Source of the DNA: CAYGWP01 sp964353455
GTDB lineage: Bacteria > Planctomycetota > Phycisphaerae > FEN-1346
Reading direction: 5' to 3'
DNA: 9,372 nt
NCBI GenBank assembly: GCA_964353455.1
Contig: CAYGWP010000062.1
Coordinates: 1-9,372 of the forward strand
Shown: piece by piece, positions 5,826 to 9,372 of the stretch
How positions within the stretch are numbered: position 1 is the stretch's first letter
Layout of the letters: each line of letters opens with the position of its first letter
Made by a program: the position numbers and the translations under genes
Notes under the pieces: generated by a model
The model's input: the letters and a program-made list of their open reading frames with translations, nothing else
Told to the model about the DNA's origin: nothing
The model's database searches: none

Positions 5826-7172
5826 ATGACGCCGAAACGAGTGCTTGGCTGCATGCTAATGATCGCGGCCTGGGCCTGTGTTGCTCGGGCCGAGAACTGG
5901 CCCCAGTGGCGCGGACCGTTCTTCAACGGCTCCACCACCGAGAAGAACCTGCCGTCCTCGTGCGACAAGGCCAACGTGGCGTGGACCGCCGACCTGCCCG
6001 GCCCATCCAGCGCCACGCCCATCGTTTGGGGCGACCGCATCTTCCTATCCTCGACCGACCCGAAGGACAAGGGCCTCCTGGCGATGTGCCTGAGCGCCGC
6101 CGACGGCAAGGTCCTCTGGAAGAAGCGCCTGGGCGACGACGTCCGGGCGCCACGCAATAACGGCGCCTCTCCGTCGCCCGCGACCGACGGCAGTCGCGTA
6201 TTCTTCCTCTACGGCAGCGGCGACCTGGCGGGGCTCGACATGGGCGGCAATCTCCTCTGGTCGCGGAACCTCGTCAAGGAGTTCGGCAACCTGGGTATCA
6301 AGTATGGCTACAGTTCCTCGCCGCTCCTCTGGAAGGGCAAACTGTACGTCTTGCTCCTCAGGCGGCCGAAGCCGTACGGCCCCGGCGCGGCAGCCGACAA
6401 GCCGCTCGACTCGTTCCTCCTGGCCATGGACCCCGCCACGGGCAAGGACATATGGAAGCATGTTCGTCAGACCGACGCCGTCGATGAGGCTTCCGAGAGT
6501 TACGCGACGCCGATCCCGTGCGAGGCGCAGGGCCGCGCGGAGATTCTCCTCCTCGGCGGCGACTACCTCTCGGGCCACGACCCGGAGACCGGCCGAGAGT
6601 TCTGGCGGTACTGCACCAACCCGGCGCACAAGTCCATCTTCCGCCTCATTCCGTCGCCCGTTGCGTCTGAGAACCTCATCATCGGCGTCGTCGCCCGCGG
6701 CGGACCGCTGTTCGCCGTCAAGTCGGGCGGCACGGGGCGCTTGCCGGACGATGCCGCCGTCTGGACCCTCGGCGGGCGGACGACCGATTCCGGCACCCCG
6801 CTGGTCTATGACGGCACGTTGTACATGCTCCAGAGCGACAAGAGCGACCCGGTTGTCAGGGGCAGCCCGACGAGCCCCGGCATCTTCCTCTTCGCGATCG
6901 ACCCGAAGACCGGCCAGAAGAAGTGCGAGGCCAAACTGGCCGACGGCGGCACGTGGCGGGCCTCGCCGACCGGCGCCGACGGCAAGATCTACTGCATGAG
7001 CGAGGAGGGCGAGGTCGTCGTCCTGGCGGCGGGCGACCTCAAGATACTCTCGCGGACCATGCTCGGCGACGGGCCGACCCAGGCGACCATCGCGGCCGCC
7101 AACGGCCATCTCTATATCCGCACCGCCAACCGCCTGCATTGCATCGGCAAACCAGTCGCGGCGAAGCCATAG
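5826..7172 (+). CDS. Exported PQQ-like beta-propeller repeat protein, paralogue 1
   Basis: The protein has 448 residues. Residues 1-22 are a signal peptide (KR at 4-5, then a hydrophobic core CMLMIAAWACVA) with likely cleavage at ARA|EN. The mature part opens with NWPQWRGPFFNG, typical of planctomycete proteins annotated as PQQ-binding-like or BamB-like beta-propellers. Blade-type motifs recur: SAADGKVLWKKRLG, GGNLLWSRNL, DPATGKDIWKHVR, DPETGREFWRY, IDPKTGQKK. The C-terminal blade is marked by GDGPTQATIAAANGHLYIRTA. Such propellers scaffold or bind partners in the periplasm; the PQQ name reflects fold similarity only, and I see no proof of quinone binding or catalysis. The gene lies 142 bp after the glycoside hydrolase and 20 bp before its paralogue. 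Compared with the paralogue it has about a dozen extra residues before the IDPKTG blade (KSDPVVRGSPTSPG). Confidence 0.85.
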   Translation: MTPKRVLGCMLMIAAWACVARAENWPQWRGPFFNGSTTEKNLPSSCDKANVAWTADLPGPSSATPIVWGDRIFLSSTDPKDKGLLAMCLSAADGKVLWKKRLGDDVRAPRNNGASPSPATDGSRVFFLYGSGDLAGLDMGGNLLWSRNLVKEFGNLGIKYGYSSSPLLWKGKLYVLLLRRPKPYGPGAAADKPLDSFLLAMDPATGKDIWKHVRQTDAVDEASESYATPIPCEAQGRAEILLLGGDYLSGHDPETGREFWRYCTNPAHKSIFRLIPSPVASENLIIGVVARGGPLFAVKSGGTGRLPDDAAVWTLGGRTTDSGTPLVYDGTLYMLQSDKSDPVVRGSPTSPGIFLFAIDPKTGQKKCEAKLADGGTWRASPTGADGKIYCMSEEGEVVVLAAGDLKILSRTMLGDGPTQATIAAANGHLYIRTANRLHCIGKPVAAKP

Positions 7173-7181
7173 GCAAGTGTG

Positions 7182-7189
7182 AAGGGAAG
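7182..7189 (+). promoter_or_regulatory. Ribosome binding site supporting the start at 7193
   Basis: AAGGGAAG has its AGGGA core 5 nt before ATG 7193 and lies in the 20-bp gap after the first propeller gene. No comparable site precedes the alternative start at 7304, whose upstream bases are part of a hairpin stem. Confidence 0.6.
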
Positions 7190-7192
7190 TCC

Positions 7193-8626
7193 ATGCACCG
7201 CATTCTGATCGCGTACTGCGTCAGTTACCGGGGTGGCATGGTCACCCGATGTTGGGTGACCATGCTCCGGGCGATAAGCATGGTCACGCAGAATCGCGTG
7301 ACCATGCCACCCCCCCCAAGACTGACGCCGTACCTGATCGCCGCATTCTGCATTCTGATTCCCATGTCGGCCGCCGCGCGGGCCGAAAACTGGCCCCAGT
7401 GGCGCGGGCCGCTCTTTAACGGTTCCACTACCGAGACCGGCCTGCCGGAATCCTGCGACAAGGCCAACCTCGCCTGGACCGCCGACTTGCCGGGCCACAG
7501 CGCCGCCACGCCCATCGTCTGGGGCGACCGCATCTTCGTCAGTTCCACGGAGGCCGAGTCCAAGGGCGTCCTCGCCATCTGCCTGGGCGCTGCCGACGGC
7601 AAGGTCCTCTGGCGGAAACGCCTGGGCGATAACGGCCGCGCACCCTCCAACGACATGGCCTCCCCATCGGCCGTCACCGACGGACGGCTCGTCTGCTTCC
7701 TGACCGGCGGCGGCGACCTTGCGGGCTTCGACTTCGGCGGCAACCTTCTCTGGTCGAGGAACGTGGAGCGGGAGTTCGGAAACTTCTGCATCAAATATGG
7801 ATATAGTTCCAGTCCGCTCCTCCACGGCGGCCGCCTCTACGTGCAGGCCATCCGCCGGGCCAAGCCGCACTTTGGCGAGCCGGGCATAACCGATCCTCTC
7901 ACGCCGTACCTTCTGGCCGTTGACCCGGCCACGGGCAAGGACATCTTCCGGCACATTCGCAACTCCGATGCCGATGACGAATCGCTGGAGGCGTACACCA
8001 CGCCGATGCCGCATCAGGCGGGCGGCCGCACGGAGATCGTCCTCGTGGGCGGCGACTACGTGACCGGCCACGACCCCGCCACCGGCCGCGAGTTCTGGCG
8101 GTTCGGCTACAACCCGTCGCGGCGCGGAATGTGGCGGCTGGTTCCGGGGACGGTTGCCTGGCAGGACCTCATCTTCTTCATCCAGCCGCGAGGAAATCCG
8201 ATGATGGCCGTCAAGGCCGGTGGCGCCGGGACGCTTGCGGCGGATGCCGCCGCGTGGACGTTCGGCGGGAAGACGAGCGATTCCCCCACGCCCCTGGTTT
8301 ATGGCGACGCACTGTACCTGCTCGGCGACGCCTCGAAGGTAATGACGTGCCTCGACCCGCGGACGGGGAAGGAGCGGTGGCACGGCTCGCTGCCGGGGAT
8401 GTCGGCGTACAGGGCATCGCCCACCGGGGCCGACGGACGCATCTGGTGCATGAGCGTGGACGGCGAGGTCGTGGTGCTGGCCGCGGGCAGCGAGTTCAAG
8501 ATCCTCTCGCGGACTTCCCTCGGCGACGGCCCGACCCAGGCGACCATCGCGGCGGCGAATGGCCATATCTATATTCGTACGGCCGAGCGGCTGCACTGCC
8601 TCGCCAAGCCTGCGCCGAAGCCGTAG
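7193..8626 (+). CDS. Exported PQQ-like beta-propeller repeat protein, paralogue 2, with palindrome-encoded N-terminus
   Basis: The protein has 477 residues from ATG 7193. From ENWPQWRGPLFNG (65-77) to the end it matches its upstream neighbour closely, by eye over half identical, with the same blades (GAADGKVLWRKRLG, GGNLLWSRNV, DPATGKDIFRH, DPATGREFWRF, LDPRTGKERW) and the same ending GDGPTQATIAAANGHIYIRTA. It is a tandem duplicate. The start is uncertain. From 7193 the first 12 residues (MHRILIAYCVSY) are followed by about 29 encoded by a palindromic element (7230-7313), then the hydrophobic core PYLIAAFCILIPM and a cleavage site ARA|EN. The alternative ATG 7304 gives a compact signal peptide (MPPPPRLTPYLIAAFCILIP) but has no visible ribosome binding site and sits in a stem. 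The long form would be an unusually long, interrupted signal sequence. Role: periplasmic or surface propeller, partner unknown. Confidence 0.82.
   Translation: MHRILIAYCVSYRGGMVTRCWVTMLRAISMVTQNRVTMPPPPRLTPYLIAAFCILIPMSAAARAENWPQWRGPLFNGSTTETGLPESCDKANLAWTADLPGHSAATPIVWGDRIFVSSTEAESKGVLAICLGAADGKVLWRKRLGDNGRAPSNDMASPSAVTDGRLVCFLTGGGDLAGFDFGGNLLWSRNVEREFGNFCIKYGYSSSPLLHGGRLYVQAIRRAKPHFGEPGITDPLTPYLLAVDPATGKDIFRHIRNSDADDESLEAYTTPMPHQAGGRTEIVLVGGDYVTGHDPATGREFWRFGYNPSRRGMWRLVPGTVAWQDLIFFIQPRGNPMMAVKAGGAGTLAADAAAWTFGGKTSDSPTPLVYGDALYLLGDASKVMTCLDPRTGKERWHGSLPGMSAYRASPTGADGRIWCMSVDGEVVVLAAGSEFKILSRTSLGDGPTQATIAAANGHIYIRTAERLHCLAKPAPKP
7213..7333. repeat. Double-hairpin palindromic element within the 5' end of the second propeller gene
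   Basis: The first hairpin is GCATGGTCACCC (7236-7247) with GGGTGACCATGC (7254-7265). The second is GCATGGTCACGC (7278-7289) with GCGTGACCATGC (7296-7307). Both have perfect 12-bp stems and 6-nt loops. The outer ends GGGGTGGCATGGTCAC (7230-7245) and GTGACCATGCCACCCC (7298-7313) also pair, so one long nested fold is possible. An outer inverted repeat (7213-7225 with 7321-7333, 12 of 13 matching) extends the structure. The core at 7230-7313 is 84 bp, a multiple of three, with no stop in the gene's frame. Confidence 0.88.
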
Positions 8627-8638
8627 TGTTCGTCTGTG

Positions 8639-8729
8639 GGGTGGCACGGCCACGCTTTGCCGTTGCGTGGCCGTGGCTTCCGCGGCCGGAGTAACCACGG
8701 CCACGCGGAACAGCGTGGCCGTGCCACCC
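8639..8729. repeat. Double-hairpin palindromic element, second family copy, in the convergent gap
   Basis: Outer arms GGGTGGCACGGCCACGC (8639-8655) and GCGTGGCCGTGCCACCC (8713-8729) are perfectly complementary over 17 bp. Inner copies (8665-8676 and 8695-8706) allow two separate hairpins with 11-bp stems instead (8645-8655 with 8665-8675, and 8696-8706 with 8713-8723). The plan and the GGGTGGCA ends match the element at 7230-7313, though the stems are more GC-rich. It fills the gap between two converging stop codons and could end transcription from both sides. Confidence 0.85.
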
Positions 8730-8738
8730 GGCTCTGGC

Positions 8739-9372
8739 CTACTTTTTCGCCGGGCCTTTCAGCGTTCGGTCGAAGAACTCCTCGACCATCTTCATGACCT
8801 GCGGGCCGCCGAAGCCGTGGCCGGCCCCCTCGACGGTCTTGAAGGTCACATCGACGCCCGCCTTCTTCAGGGCATCGGTCAGCAGCACGCTCTGGTGATG
8901 AGGCACGAGGTTGTCGCGGTCGCCGTGCATGATGAGGAACGGCGGATCGTCCTTCGAGACGTACGTGATGGGGTTGGCCCGCGCGACCTTGTCCTTGTTC
9001 TCCTGGATCGCGCCGCCCACGAGGCGCGACTCCGGCGACTTCGGGTCGTCGTGCACCAGTTTGCTGCCGGGTATGGCGCGGGCGTCCATCTGGCAGAAGT
9101 CGGTCGGGCCGAACCAGTCGCACACCGCCTGCACGCGGCTGGACTGGTCAAGGTTGCCGGCGGTCCCCTCAAGTTCCTTCACATCGCCCGACGTGCCCAG
9201 GAGTGCCACCAGGTGCCCGCCCGCCGATGAGCCCCACACGCCGATGTGCGCCGGGTCGATGCCGTGCTCCTTGGCGTGGGCCCGCAGCCATCGGATGGCG
9301 GCCTTGCAGTCCTCAATCTGCGCTGGGAAGATCGCATCCTGGCTCAGCCGGTAGTCGATGCTCGCCACCGCG
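8739..9372 (-). CDS. Alpha/beta hydrolase (BD-FAE/esterase-like), C-terminal part (5' end outside window)
   Basis: The minus-strand frame is open to the right edge and ends at TAG (8739-8741), giving 210 visible residues starting AVASIDYRLS. The GTG at 9368 is internal to the AVASIDYRLS strand, not a start. VWGSSAGGH holds the nucleophile elbow G-S-S-A-G with the serine at visible residue 49. HGDRDNLVP supplies the acid, Asp153, and GAGHGFGG the histidine, His185, so the catalytic triad is complete. The N-terminal HGGG oxyanion motif and any signal peptide would lie beyond the edge. IDYRLS followed by FPAQIEDCKAAIRWLR is typical of BD-FAE or hormone-sensitive-lipase-like esterases, which often remove acyl or feruloyl groups from polysaccharides. 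The substrate here is unknown. It converges on the propeller genes and so is transcribed separately. Confidence 0.88.
   Translation of the reverse strand, partial: AVASIDYRLSQDAIFPAQIEDCKAAIRWLRAHAKEHGIDPAHIGVWGSSAGGHLVALLGTSGDVKELEGTAGNLDQSSRVQAVCDWFGPTDFCQMDARAIPGSKLVHDDPKSPESRLVGGAIQENKDKVARANPITYVSKDDPPFLIMHGDRDNLVPHHQSVLLTDALKKAGVDVTFKTVEGAGHGFGGPQVMKMVEEFFDRTLKGPAKK

Noticed and set aside
5826..5892. Possible lipoprotein signal in the first propeller protein (cysteine after AWA)
   Set aside because: A tryptophan at the -2 position does not fit a lipobox, and ARA|EN a few residues later is a better ordinary signal-peptidase site.
6045..8704. Long minus-strand frames opposite the two propeller genes (6045-7139 and 7112-8704)
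   Set aside because: Their similarity to each other only mirrors the duplication on the plus strand; the latter also runs through both palindromic elements. No start signals or domains are seen.
9366..9368. GTG at 9368 as start of the minus-strand hydrolase
   Set aside because: The frame continues to the window edge, and the residues AVASIDYRLS form a conserved internal strand, so the gene is cut by the edge.

Overview
The window is GC-rich chromosomal DNA from a bacterium, most likely a planctomycete or a close PVC-group relative. This is inferred from the gene types, not from a marker gene: a malectin-domain protein, a Sec-exported beta-propeller protein pair whose mature parts begin with a WPQWRG motif, an FAD_oxidored-family flavoprotein, a large exported glycoside hydrolase and a BD-FAE-like esterase. 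The palindromic intergenic repeats also fit such genomes. There is no rRNA, tRNA, CRISPR array, transposase or phage gene.

Layout from left to right. (1) The 3' end of a malectin-domain gene (2-226, +) is followed after 17 bp by a complete geranylgeranyl-reductase-family flavoprotein (244-1419, +). (2) A 195-bp convergent gap holds an 18-bp palindrome and two hairpin repeats in opposite orientation. (3) An FAD-dependent oxidoreductase lies on the minus strand (1615-2958). (4) A 160-bp divergent spacer probably carries both promoters. (5) An apparent plus-strand cluster follows: a secreted clan GH-A-like glycoside hydrolase with a carbohydrate-binding-like domain inside its catalytic barrel (3119-5683), then two tandem paralogous exported PQQ-like beta-propeller proteins (5826-7172 and 7193-8626). 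(6) A truncated alpha/beta hydrolase (8739 to the right edge, -) converges on the cluster.

Working together, the glycoside hydrolase, propellers and esterase-like hydrolase look like an exported polysaccharide- or glycan-processing locus. The link is by proximity only; the substrate cannot be read from the sequence. Catalytic residues are visible in the hydrolase and esterase. 'PQQ-like' describes a fold and does not show that the propellers bind PQQ or act as enzymes.

The least ordinary part is the non-coding DNA. All the longer gene gaps except the divergent promoter region hold palindromic repeats: a hairpin pair (1499-1596), a 29-bp perfect stem followed by a 15-bp tandem repeat (5691-5799), and two related double-hairpin elements around the second propeller gene. 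The first of those two (7230-7313) lies inside the predicted signal-peptide end of that gene and keeps the frame open. I see no clear evidence of a wholly new defence or metabolic system.
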